NCBI RefSeq assembly: GCF_900696085.1
Contig: NZ_CAADFC020000004.1
Location: 1,309,501-1,373,500 of the forward strand
DNA: 64,000 nucleotides
Direction: 5' to 3'
Source of the DNA: Bradyrhizobium ivorense
GTDB lineage: Bacteria > Pseudomonadota > Alphaproteobacteria > Rhizobiales > Xanthobacteraceae
Below the pieces are notes generated by a model, which saw only the letters and a list, made by a program, of their open reading frames with translations, ran no database searches and was not told the DNA's origin. Position 1 is the first letter of the stretch; every line of letters begins with the position of its first letter. The position numbers and the translations under genes were made by a program. This document shows positions 17,257-24,662 of this stretch, piece by piece.

Positions 17257-18447
17257 ATGATGAGACGAGCGCAGCATGCGCTGGCGGCGATGCTTGCCGC
17301 CTGCGCGATCACGAGCACAGCGGCCGCCGACAACAATGAGACGATCCGGATCGGCCAGACACTGCCCTATAGCGGGCCGGTCTCCGGCTTCGGCACGATC
17401 GGCCGCGCCCAGGAGGCGTTTTTCGCCAAGGTCAACGCGGACGGCGGCATCAACGGCCGGCAGGTGAAATTCATCACGCTGGACGACGCCTATTCGCCGC
17501 CGAAGACCGTCGAGCAGACCCGCAAGCTGGTCGAGCAGGAGGAGGTGCTGATGATGTTCGGCTCGCTCGGCACCGCCACCAACAATGCCGTGCACCGCTA
17601 TCTCAACACCAAGAAGATCCCGCAATTGTTCGTGCTGAGCGGCGCGACCAAATGGGCCGATCCGAAGACCTATCCGTGGACCATGCCGGGGATGGCCTCG
17701 TACGAATCCGAGGGCGTGGTCTATGCCAAATATGTGCTGCAGACCAAGCCGGATGCGAAGATCGCGATCCTGGCGCAGAACGACGATTTCGGCCGCGACT
17801 ATGTCGCCGGCTTCAAGCGCGCGCTCGGCAGCAAGGCCGCGAGCATGATCGTCGCGGAAGCGAGCTACGAGACCACGGCGCCCACCATCAGTTCGCAGCT
17901 CGCGACCCTGAAGGCGTCCGGCGCCGACGTGCTGTTCGGCGTCGTGCTCGGCAAGTTCACCCCGCAGATGATCAAGGGCGTCGCCGAGATCGGCTGGAAG
18001 CCGGAGCTGTTCTTCGTGCCGACGTCGGCCTCGTCGATCTCGTTCCTGGAGCCCGCCGGGCTGGAGAATGCGGTCGGCCTGATCTCGTCCAGCAACCAGA
18101 AGGACACGATGGACGCACAATGGGCCGACGACCCCGCCGTGAAGGAGTATCATGCCTTCATGAAGCAGTACCTGCCCAATGCGGACCTCAGCAACTCGAA
18201 CTACTCGGCAGGCTATCACTATGCGACGCTGCTGATGGCCGTGCTCAAGGCGTGCAAGAACGATTTCAGCCGCGAGAACATCATGCGCCAGGCAGCATCG
18301 TTGCACGAGGTTCCGTTGCCGCTATTGTTGCCGGGCATGACGGTGTCCACCGGACCGGACGATTACCTGCCGTTCCAGCAGTTGCGGCTGCGCCGGTTCA
18401 ACGGCAAGAGCTGGATCAGCTTCGGCGAGATCCTGGACGATCGCTAG
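17257..18447 (+). CDS. Liv-type ABC transporter periplasmic binding protein
   Basis: A 396-residue periplasmic substrate-binding protein of the branched-chain amino acid (LivJ/UrtA-like) family. The signal peptide covers about residues 1-24 with cleavage after TAAA. The mature start ETIRIGQTLPYSGPVSGFG and the segment NADGGINGRQVKFITLDDAYSP are family hallmarks. No permease or ATPase genes are next to it, so its membrane partners must lie elsewhere. In rhizobia such orphan binding proteins often import aromatic acids or amides. It follows the nitronate-monooxygenase-like gene by 25 bases. Confidence 0.9.
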   Translation: MMRRAQHALAAMLAACAITSTAAADNNETIRIGQTLPYSGPVSGFGTIGRAQEAFFAKVNADGGINGRQVKFITLDDAYSPPKTVEQTRKLVEQEEVLMMFGSLGTATNNAVHRYLNTKKIPQLFVLSGATKWADPKTYPWTMPGMASYESEGVVYAKYVLQTKPDAKIAILAQNDDFGRDYVAGFKRALGSKAASMIVAEASYETTAPTISSQLATLKASGADVLFGVVLGKFTPQMIKGVAEIGWKPELFFVPTSASSISFLEPAGLENAVGLISSSNQKDTMDAQWADDPAVKEYHAFMKQYLPNADLSNSNYSAGYHYATLLMAVLKACKNDFSRENIMRQAASLHEVPLPLLLPGMTVSTGPDDYLPFQQLRLRRFNGKSWISFGEILDDR

Positions 18448-18489
18448 GACATGATGAGGCCGGGCAAGCAGGAGCAGCAGCGGAATTCC

Positions 18490-18612
18490 ACCTCTCCCTT
18501 GGGAGAGGTCGGCGCGTAGCGCCGGGTGAGGGGTTACGGTCCCTCATTGGAGCTGCGGCCCCTCACCCGATTTGCTACCGCAAATCGACCTCTCCCCGAT
18601 GGGGAGAGTTGG
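18490..18612. repeat. Intergenic inverted repeat (CCTCTCCC...GGGAGAGG type)
   Basis: Nested inverted segments: CTCTCCCTTGGGAGAG, GGCGCGTAGCGCC, and CCCTCACC near the middle facing GGTGAGGGG. It separates the binding protein gene from the acyl-CoA ligase gene. A related but diverged copy is at 46024-46205. Confidence 0.75.
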
Positions 18613-18674
18613 GCCGTGCCCGAGGGTAGATCGATTCAATCCAACTCATTCCACTTTGGGAAAGAGAGCGCGAC

Positions 18675-20201
18675 ATGATCATCAGCGGCGACAGACAGAT
18701 CAGCTACGGCGACATGCACGGCCGCATCGCGCGGGCAGCGACCGGCTTGCGCGCGCTCGGCGTTCGCGGCGGCAAGCCGGTCGGCATGATGCTGCGCAAC
18801 GACTTCGCGCTGTTCGAGGTGGTCGCGGCCGCGGCCGCGCTCGGCAGCCCGGTAGTGCCGATCAACTGGCACCTGAAGGCCGAGGAGGTCGGCTACATCC
18901 TGTCCGACAGCGGAGCCGGCACGCTGGTCTGCCACGCCGACCTGCTGCCGCAGATCAAGGACGGGCTGCCGCCCGACATCAAGCTGCTGGTGGTCGCGAC
19001 GCCACCGGAGATCGCCGCCGCCTATGGCGTGACGCCGGCGCTGGCCGGCGTGCCGGACGGCATGACCGACTGGGACCGCTGGCGCGACACCCATCAGCCG
19101 CTCGCCGATCCGCCGATCGGCGCCGCGCCGATGTTCTACACGTCAGGTACCACCGGCCTACCCAAGGGCGTGCGGCGCAAGCCGATGCGGCCCGAGCAGC
19201 AGGCGGCGGCCGCGCGCGTCGGCGCCATCACCTACGGTATCAAGCCGAACGAGGGTCAGGTGATCCTGATGAACGGGCCGATGTATCACTCGGCGCCGCA
19301 CTCCTACGGCATGCTCGCCTTCCGCAACGGCTGCAGCATCGTACTGGAGCCGCGCTTCGATCCCGAGGACCTGCTGCAACTGATCGAGCGTCATCGCGTC
19401 ACCCACATGCACATGGTGCCGACCATGTTCGTGTGGCTGCTGCGTCTGCCGGAAGACACGCGGCGCCGCCACGACCTGTCGTCGCTGCGCTTCATCATCC
19501 ACGGCGCCGCCCCCTGCCCGGTCGACGTCAAGCGCGCGATGATCGAATGGTGGGGACCCGTCGTGAACGAATATCTCGGCTCCACCGAGACCGGCATCCC
19601 GGTCTGGCATTCGGCCGCCGAAGCCTTGGCCAAGCCCGGTACGGTCGGCCGCGCGATCGAGGGCGGCATCGTCAAGATATTCCGCCCCGACGGCACGCTG
19701 TGCGACGTCGGCGAACCCGGCGAGATCTTCATGCGGCAGACCGCGACCTCGGATTTCGACTACCACGGCAACGCCAAGGCGCGCGCCGAGGCCGACCGCG
19801 ACGGCCTGATCAGCGTCGGCGACGTCGGCTATCTCGACGCGGACGGCTATCTGTTCCTGTGCGACCGCAAGCGCGACATGGTGATCTCGGGCGGCGTCAA
19901 CATCTATCCCGCCGAGATCGAGAATGCGCTGATCGGCATGGACGGCGTGCGCGACTGCGCCGTGTTCGGCGTCCCCGATCCGGAGTATGGCGAGCGGCTG
20001 TTCGCCTGCATCGAGCCGGAAGCCGGCGCGGAGCTCTCGGCCGCGGCGGTGCAGGAGTTCCTGCGCGGGAAGCTCGCCAATTTCAAGGTGCCGCGGGACA
20101 TCCAGTTCATGGACGCGCTGCCGCGCGAGGCCACCGGCAAGATCTTCAAGCGCAAGCTGCGCGATCTCCACCGCGACGGGCAGTTGCACGCCATCCGCTG
20201 A
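18675..20201 (+). CDS. Acyl-CoA synthetase (AMP-forming)
   Basis: A 508-residue member of the ANL superfamily that adenylates a carboxylic acid and transfers it to coenzyme A. The P-loop is FYTSGTTGLPKGV at 154-166. The A5 motif is NEYLGSTETG, followed by DRDGLISVGDVGYLDADG, and the C-terminal lid contains CDRKRDMVISGGVNIYPAEIE and the catalytic lysine in EATGKIFKRKLRD. It resembles long-chain and bile-acid CoA ligases; the real substrate is unknown. It starts ATG at 18675 after GAGAGCG. Confidence 0.93.
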   Translation: MIISGDRQISYGDMHGRIARAATGLRALGVRGGKPVGMMLRNDFALFEVVAAAAALGSPVVPINWHLKAEEVGYILSDSGAGTLVCHADLLPQIKDGLPPDIKLLVVATPPEIAAAYGVTPALAGVPDGMTDWDRWRDTHQPLADPPIGAAPMFYTSGTTGLPKGVRRKPMRPEQQAAAARVGAITYGIKPNEGQVILMNGPMYHSAPHSYGMLAFRNGCSIVLEPRFDPEDLLQLIERHRVTHMHMVPTMFVWLLRLPEDTRRRHDLSSLRFIIHGAAPCPVDVKRAMIEWWGPVVNEYLGSTETGIPVWHSAAEALAKPGTVGRAIEGGIVKIFRPDGTLCDVGEPGEIFMRQTATSDFDYHGNAKARAEADRDGLISVGDVGYLDADGYLFLCDRKRDMVISGGVNIYPAEIENALIGMDGVRDCAVFGVPDPEYGERLFACIEPEAGAELSAAAVQEFLRGKLANFKVPRDIQFMDALPREATGKIFKRKLRDLHRDGQLHAIR

Positions 20202-20295
20202 CGGCAAGGCGAACAGCGTTTCAAACTTTGTTGCTGTTGCCAAGCGGGCCGAGGACAAGAAGGATCACGGCGCGCAACAAGCGAGGGTCCGCAAA

Positions 20296-21384
20296 ATGAA
20301 CTCGACCGATTTCATCGTGGTCCGCAACGATCTGCCGCAGGGCAAGATCATCGAAACGCAATTGCCGGACGGCGCAGCGCTGCCCGCCGACGCACTGCTG
20401 GTGAAAGTTGTCAGCTTCGCCTTCACCGCCAACAACATCACTTACGCCGTGATCGGCGAGCAACTGAAATACTGGAACCTGTTTCCAGCGCCGCAGGGCT
20501 ACGGCATCATCCCGGTCTGGGGCTTTGGCGAGGTGATCGCCTCGAAACATCCGAACGTCGCGGCCGGCGAAACGCTGTTCGGCTATTTCCCGATGGCGAC
20601 GCATCTCGTGATCGAGGCGGCCGATGTGACGAAGCGCGGCCTGCGCGACGCCGCCGCGCACCGCCAGGAGGTCTCTCCGGTCTACAACGTCTACTCCCGC
20701 GTCTCTGATGATCCGACCTATGCCGGCCGGCAGGGCGATTACCGGGCGCTGATGCTGCCGCTGTTCATGCTGTCGTTCATGGTCGACGACTTTCTGGCCG
20801 AGAATGAATTCTACGGCGCACGCCGTGTCATGCTGTCGTCGGCCTCGAGCAAGACCGCGTTCGGTCTCGCCCATCTGCTGCACAAGCGGCCGGGCGTCCG
20901 CGTGGTCGGGCTGACGTCGAAAGGCAATGTCGATTTCGTCAAATCGCTCGGCTGCTACGACGAGGTCGTGACTTACGACCATGTCACCGCGCTGCCGCAA
21001 GGCGAGCCCACGGCCTATGTCGACATGGCCGGCAACAGCGCGCTGCGCGAGACCCTGCATCGGCACCTTGGCGTGCAGATGGTCCATTCGCTCCGCGTCG
21101 GGCTGACCCATCGCGCCAGTGACGCGGACGAGCCCGTGCTGCCCGGCGCCAAGCCGGTGTGGTTCTTCGCGCCCGACCAGATCCGCAAGCGCGCCAGGGA
21201 GTGGGGACCGGGCGGCGTCGACCGGCGCTTCGGCGCCGCGTGGGCCGAGCTCGTCCCGCATCTGCCGGACTGGATCAGGGTTGTCGAACGTCGCGGCGTG
21301 CACGCGGTGCGTGAGGCCTATCTCGATACCCTGCAGGGCAGGGTGCCGCCGGATCAAGGCCTGATCCTGTCGCTGGCCGAATAG
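20296..21384 (+). CDS. DUF2855 family protein
   Basis: A 362-residue protein of the DUF2855 family, whose fold resembles medium-chain dehydrogenases/reductases. The N-terminal GroES-like part has LLVKVVSFAFTANNITYAV and the Rossmann-like part has RRVMLSSASSKTAFGLAHLL and GVRVVGLTSKGNVDFVKSLG. The classical GxGxxG is not conserved (SSASSKT), so nucleotide use is uncertain. The ATG at 20296 begins the conserved region. It is 94 bases downstream of the acyl-CoA ligase gene and 123 bases upstream of the flavin monooxygenase gene, all in one direction. Confidence 0.85.
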   Translation: MNSTDFIVVRNDLPQGKIIETQLPDGAALPADALLVKVVSFAFTANNITYAVIGEQLKYWNLFPAPQGYGIIPVWGFGEVIASKHPNVAAGETLFGYFPMATHLVIEAADVTKRGLRDAAAHRQEVSPVYNVYSRVSDDPTYAGRQGDYRALMLPLFMLSFMVDDFLAENEFYGARRVMLSSASSKTAFGLAHLLHKRPGVRVVGLTSKGNVDFVKSLGCYDEVVTYDHVTALPQGEPTAYVDMAGNSALRETLHRHLGVQMVHSLRVGLTHRASDADEPVLPGAKPVWFFAPDQIRKRAREWGPGGVDRRFGAAWAELVPHLPDWIRVVERRGVHAVREAYLDTLQGRVPPDQGLILSLAE

Positions 21385-21507
21385 GCGGCATCCCGTCACG
21401 GCCTTTCGGCGCCTCGGCAAATCGGTATAGGGTTCGCGGCACGGGAAACGCTGCAAAAAGCACCGCAAGGCAACGTCGCCAAAGCGGCCGATGACGAGAA
21501 ACGCCGG

Positions 21508-23295
21508 ATGCTTGACAAGTCGGACGATATTTCGGTTGCCGCCGACCATTGGCTGCTGCAGTTCGAGGACGCGCTGGCGAGCCCGGACGACGTGCTGCTG
21601 AAGCCGCTGTTCCATCCCGACAGCTACTGGCGCGACGTGCTCGCCTTCACCTGGAACATCCAGACTGTCAGCCGCGCCTTCGCGATCCTCGAGGAACTGC
21701 CCGCGCATGCCGAGCGCAGCGCGCCGCACAATTTCCGCATCGATGCCGAGCGCGCCGCGCCGCGGCGGGTGATGCGCGCCGGCACCAACGCGATCGAGGC
21801 GATCTTCAAGTTCGAGACCGCGATCGGCCGCGGCCACGGCATCGTGCGGCTGATCCCCGATGCCGCCGACGACAACCGCCTGAAAGCCTGGACATTGCTG
21901 ACCGCGCTCGAGGAGCTGAAGGGGTTCGAGGAGCAGCAAGGGAGCACGCGGCCGCGTGGACAAGCCTATTCGCGCGACTTCCGCGGGCCGAACTGGCTCG
22001 ACCAGCGCAAGGCGGCGGCCGAATATGCCGACCGCGACCCTGACGTGCTGGTGGTCGGCGGCGGCCAGGCCGGGCTCGCGATCGCGGCGCGGCTCAAGCA
22101 ATTGAACGTCGACACGCTGATCGTCGACCGCGAGGCGCGGATCGGCGACAACTGGCGCAAGCGCTACCACGCGCTTACCCTGCACAACCAGGTGCAGGTC
22201 AATCACCTGCCCTACATGCCGTTCCCGCCGAACTGGCCGACCTACATCCCGAAGGACAAGCTCGCCAACTGGTTCGAGGCCTATGTCGAGGCGATGGAGC
22301 TGAACTTCTGGACCGGCACCGAATTCGCCGGCGGCAGCTATGATGCCGCGCAGGGCCGCTGGACCGTCGAACTGCGCCGCGCCGACGGCACGATCCGCAA
22401 GATGCAGCCGCGCCATGTCGTGATGGCGACCGGCGTCAGCGGCATTCCGAACCGCCCCGATATTCCCTCGCTGAAGAATTTCGCCGGCAAGGTGCTGCAT
22501 TCCAGCGGCTACGAGGACGGCGAGGATTTTTACGGCAAGCGCGCGATCGTGATCGGCACCGGCAACAGCGGCCACGACATCGCCCAGGACCTGCACTCCT
22601 CCGGCGCCGACGTCACGCTGGTGCAGCGCTCCTCGACCCTGATCACCAACATCGAACCGTCGGCGCAGCTTGCCTACGCCGCCTACAACGAGGGCACGCT
22701 CGAGGACAACGATTTGATCGCGACCTCGATGCCGCTGACGCTCGCCAGGCGCAGCCATGTGCTGATCACCGAACAGTCGAAGGAGCTCGACAAGCCGCTG
22801 CTCGACGGCCTCGCCAAGGTCGGCTTCAAGCTCGACTTCGGCGACGGCGGCACCGGCTGGCAGTTCAAATACCTCACCCGCGGCGGCGGCTATTATTTCA
22901 ATGTCGGCTGCTCCGATCTGGTAGCTGATGGCGCAATCCGGCTGCAGCAGTTTGCGGATATCGATACGTTCGTGAATGAAGGCGCGCGGCTGAAGAGCGG
23001 CGAGACCATTGCCGCCGACCTGATCGTGCTCGCCACCGGCTACCGCCCGCAGGAAGAGCTGGTGAAGAAACTGTTCGGCGCGGCGATGGCCGAGCGCGTC
23101 GGCCCGATCTGGGGTTTTGGCGACGGCCAGGAGCTGCGCAACATGTACACCCGCACGCCGCAGCCGGGCCTCTGGTTCATCGCCGGCAGCCTCGCGCAAT
23201 GCCGCATCAACTCGCGCTACCTCGCGCTGCAGATCGAGGCGATCGAGGAAGGGCTGCTGCCGCGCGATGTCGGGCCGGTGGCGGAGCTGCCGTAG
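21508..23295 (+). CDS. Flavin monooxygenase fused to an N-terminal NTF2/SnoaL-like domain
   Basis: A 595-residue protein. Residues 1-150 form an NTF2/SnoaL-like domain (DDVLLKPLFHPDSYWRDVLA). The rest is a class B flavin monooxygenase: FAD motif GGGQAG at 184-189, NADPH motif GTGNSG at 350-355, the linking FMO fingerprint FAGKVLHSSGY (Phe325 to Tyr335, matching FxGxxxHxxxY) and a C-terminal ATGY. This arrangement is found in FMO-like enzymes of soil bacteria that act on ketones or amines. The substrate is unknown. It is the fifth gene of the cluster starting at 16260. Confidence 0.9.
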   Translation: MLDKSDDISVAADHWLLQFEDALASPDDVLLKPLFHPDSYWRDVLAFTWNIQTVSRAFAILEELPAHAERSAPHNFRIDAERAAPRRVMRAGTNAIEAIFKFETAIGRGHGIVRLIPDAADDNRLKAWTLLTALEELKGFEEQQGSTRPRGQAYSRDFRGPNWLDQRKAAAEYADRDPDVLVVGGGQAGLAIAARLKQLNVDTLIVDREARIGDNWRKRYHALTLHNQVQVNHLPYMPFPPNWPTYIPKDKLANWFEAYVEAMELNFWTGTEFAGGSYDAAQGRWTVELRRADGTIRKMQPRHVVMATGVSGIPNRPDIPSLKNFAGKVLHSSGYEDGEDFYGKRAIVIGTGNSGHDIAQDLHSSGADVTLVQRSSTLITNIEPSAQLAYAAYNEGTLEDNDLIATSMPLTLARRSHVLITEQSKELDKPLLDGLAKVGFKLDFGDGGTGWQFKYLTRGGGYYFNVGCSDLVADGAIRLQQFADIDTFVNEGARLKSGETIAADLIVLATGYRPQEELVKKLFGAAMAERVGPIWGFGDGQELRNMYTRTPQPGLWFIAGSLAQCRINSRYLALQIEAIEEGLLPRDVGPVAELP

Positions 23296-23306
23296 TACTC
23301 ACTAAT

Positions 23307-23386
23307 GTCATTCCGGGATGCGCGAAGCGCAGACCCGGAATCTCGAGATTCCGGGTTCGATGCTATCGCATCGCCCCGGAATGACG
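23307..23386. repeat. 80-bp palindromic repeat (GTCATTCCGGG type)
   Basis: Ends GTCATTCCGGG and CCCCGGAATGAC are inverted, and the centre CCCGGAATCTCGAGATTCCGGG is a further palindrome. It sits between the monooxygenase gene and the NHL-repeat gene. Confidence 0.8.
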
Positions 23387-23406
23387 TCCCTGGGGAGAAA
23401 ACAAAA

Positions 23407-24384
23407 ATGCCAACCATCCTCGGCTCCGGCGAGCATCGCTACCGCGTCGTCGAAAATTTCGCAAAACTGCCCGACGGCTGGAGCCTGACCGACGTCGCCT
23501 CGGTCGCGGTCGACAGCAAGGACCGCATCTACGTCTTCAACCGCGGCGCCCACCCGATGGTGGTGCTCGACCGCGAGGGCAACTTCCTCCGCAGCTGGGG
23601 CGAAGGCCTGTTCTCGCGCGCCCACGGCCTGCACATCGACGCCGACGACAATCTCTACTGCACCGACGACGGCGACCACACCGTGCGCAAGTGCTCGACC
23701 GACGGCAAGGTGCTGCTGACGATCGGGATCCCGAACAGGCCGGCGCCGTTCATGAGCGGCGAGCCGTTCCATCGCTGCACCCACACCGCGCTGTCGCCGC
23801 AGGGCGAGATCTACGTCTCCGACGGCTACGGCAATGCCTGCGTCCACAAATACACGCCGGACGGCAGACTGATCAAAACCTGGGGCGAGCCCGGCACCGA
23901 TCCCGGCCAGTTCAACATCGTGCACAACATCGCAACTGATTCCGACGGCTATGTCTATGTCGCCGATCGCGAGAACCATCGCGTGCAGGTGTTCGACGGC
24001 AACGGCCGATACGAGACGCAGTGGAACAACCTGCACCGCCCCTGCGCGCTGTGCTGCTGCGGCGGCGGCAAGCAGCCGAACTTTCTGATCGGCGAGCTCG
24101 GCCCCGGCATGGCGGTGAACCGCAAGGTGCCCAATCTCGGCCCGCGGCTGTCGATCGTCGACGCCAAGGGCAACCGCATCGCAAAGCTCGGCGGCGAGCA
24201 CGGCCCCGGCATCGAGACCGGCAAATTCCTGGCACCGCACGGCCTCGCGCTGGACTCCCGCGGCGACATCTATGTCGGCGAGGTCGGCGTCACCGACTGG
24301 AAGACCAGCTTTCCCGACACCGAGATGCCGGCCGCGGTGCGGGTGAGCCGGTTTCTGCAGAAGCTGGAGCGGGTGACGACGTAG
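23407..24384 (+). CDS. NHL-repeat beta-propeller, amidating-lyase-like protein
   Basis: A 325-residue protein built from NHL repeats (for example DGWSLTDVASVAVDSKDRIY, FSRAHGLHIDADDNLYCTDD, FNIVHNIATDSDGYVYVADR and FLAPHGLALDSRGDIYVGEV), giving a six-bladed propeller like peptidyl-alpha-hydroxyglycine alpha-amidating lyase. No signal peptide is visible. A cysteine cluster CALCCCGGG at residues 213-221 is unusual for the family. The ATG at 23407 is preceded by GGGGAG. Its place after the monooxygenase suggests a lyase or lactonase role in the same pathway, which is inference. Confidence 0.85.
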   Translation: MPTILGSGEHRYRVVENFAKLPDGWSLTDVASVAVDSKDRIYVFNRGAHPMVVLDREGNFLRSWGEGLFSRAHGLHIDADDNLYCTDDGDHTVRKCSTDGKVLLTIGIPNRPAPFMSGEPFHRCTHTALSPQGEIYVSDGYGNACVHKYTPDGRLIKTWGEPGTDPGQFNIVHNIATDSDGYVYVADRENHRVQVFDGNGRYETQWNNLHRPCALCCCGGGKQPNFLIGELGPGMAVNRKVPNLGPRLSIVDAKGNRIAKLGGEHGPGIETGKFLAPHGLALDSRGDIYVGEVGVTDWKTSFPDTEMPAAVRVSRFLQKLERVTT

Positions 24385-24396
24385 CTCTCTCCACGG

Positions 24397-24422
24397 GTCG
24401 TCCCGGCGAAGGCCGGGACGAC
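24397..24422. repeat. Short palindrome GTCGTCCCGGC...GCCGGGACGAC
   Basis: A 26-base hairpin-forming palindrome just after the NHL-repeat gene, with no T tract. The same arms form the palindrome at 58855-58880. It could act as a mRNA-stabilising or rho-related structure. Confidence 0.6.
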
Positions 24423-24449
24423 GCGTAGAGAGACCTGCGCTACCATCCC

Positions 24450-24559
24450 CGTCACCCTGAGGTGGCCGCTTCTTCAGCGGCCCTCGAAGGGTCGACGGCC
24501 CGCAGCGGGGCCGATTCATCCTTCGAGGCTCGCAAGGGCTCGCACCTCAGGATGACGGG
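24450..24559. repeat. Intergenic repeat (CTTCGAGGCTCGC type)
   Basis: Starts CGTCACCCTGAGG and ends CACCTCAGGATGACGG. It contains CCTCGAAGGGTCGAC facing CATCCTTCGAGG. It is a copy of the family at 5349-5480 in the same orientation of its 3' half. Confidence 0.75.
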
Positions 24560-24585
24560 GCAAAGAGATTGCCGCGTGAAACATG

Positions 24586-24662
24586 TCACTCCGGCTTGAT
24601 TCCCGAGGCCTTGATGATCGGCCACCAGCGATCGGCTTCCTGCTTTTGAAACGCCGACAAAA
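24586..24662 (-). pseudogene. C-terminal remnant of a Bug-type (TctC) binding protein
   Basis: Reading the minus strand up to the TGA at 24588-24586 gives about 24 codons ending in ADRWWPIIKASGIKPE. That is the characteristic C-terminus of tripartite tricarboxylate transporter substrate-binding (Bug) proteins, where a Trp-x-x-Ile-Ile-Lys-x-x-Gly-Ile-Lys pattern closes the protein. Further upstream the frame runs into the 3' end of the ClC gene and family likeness stops. It is therefore a leftover of a deleted gene, with only about 75 bases kept. Confidence 0.6.

Noticed and set aside
18572..20299. Second long plus-strand frame over the acyl-CoA ligase
   Set aside because: It is a frame-shifted shadow of the ligase gene, with arginine-rich sequence and no ligase motifs in that frame.
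20221..23199. 992-codon minus-strand frame opposite the DUF2855 and monooxygenase genes
   Set aside because: It is a shadow of two plus-strand genes with clear family motifs. The translation is low in structure, rich in Arg, Gly, Asp and His, and matches nothing.
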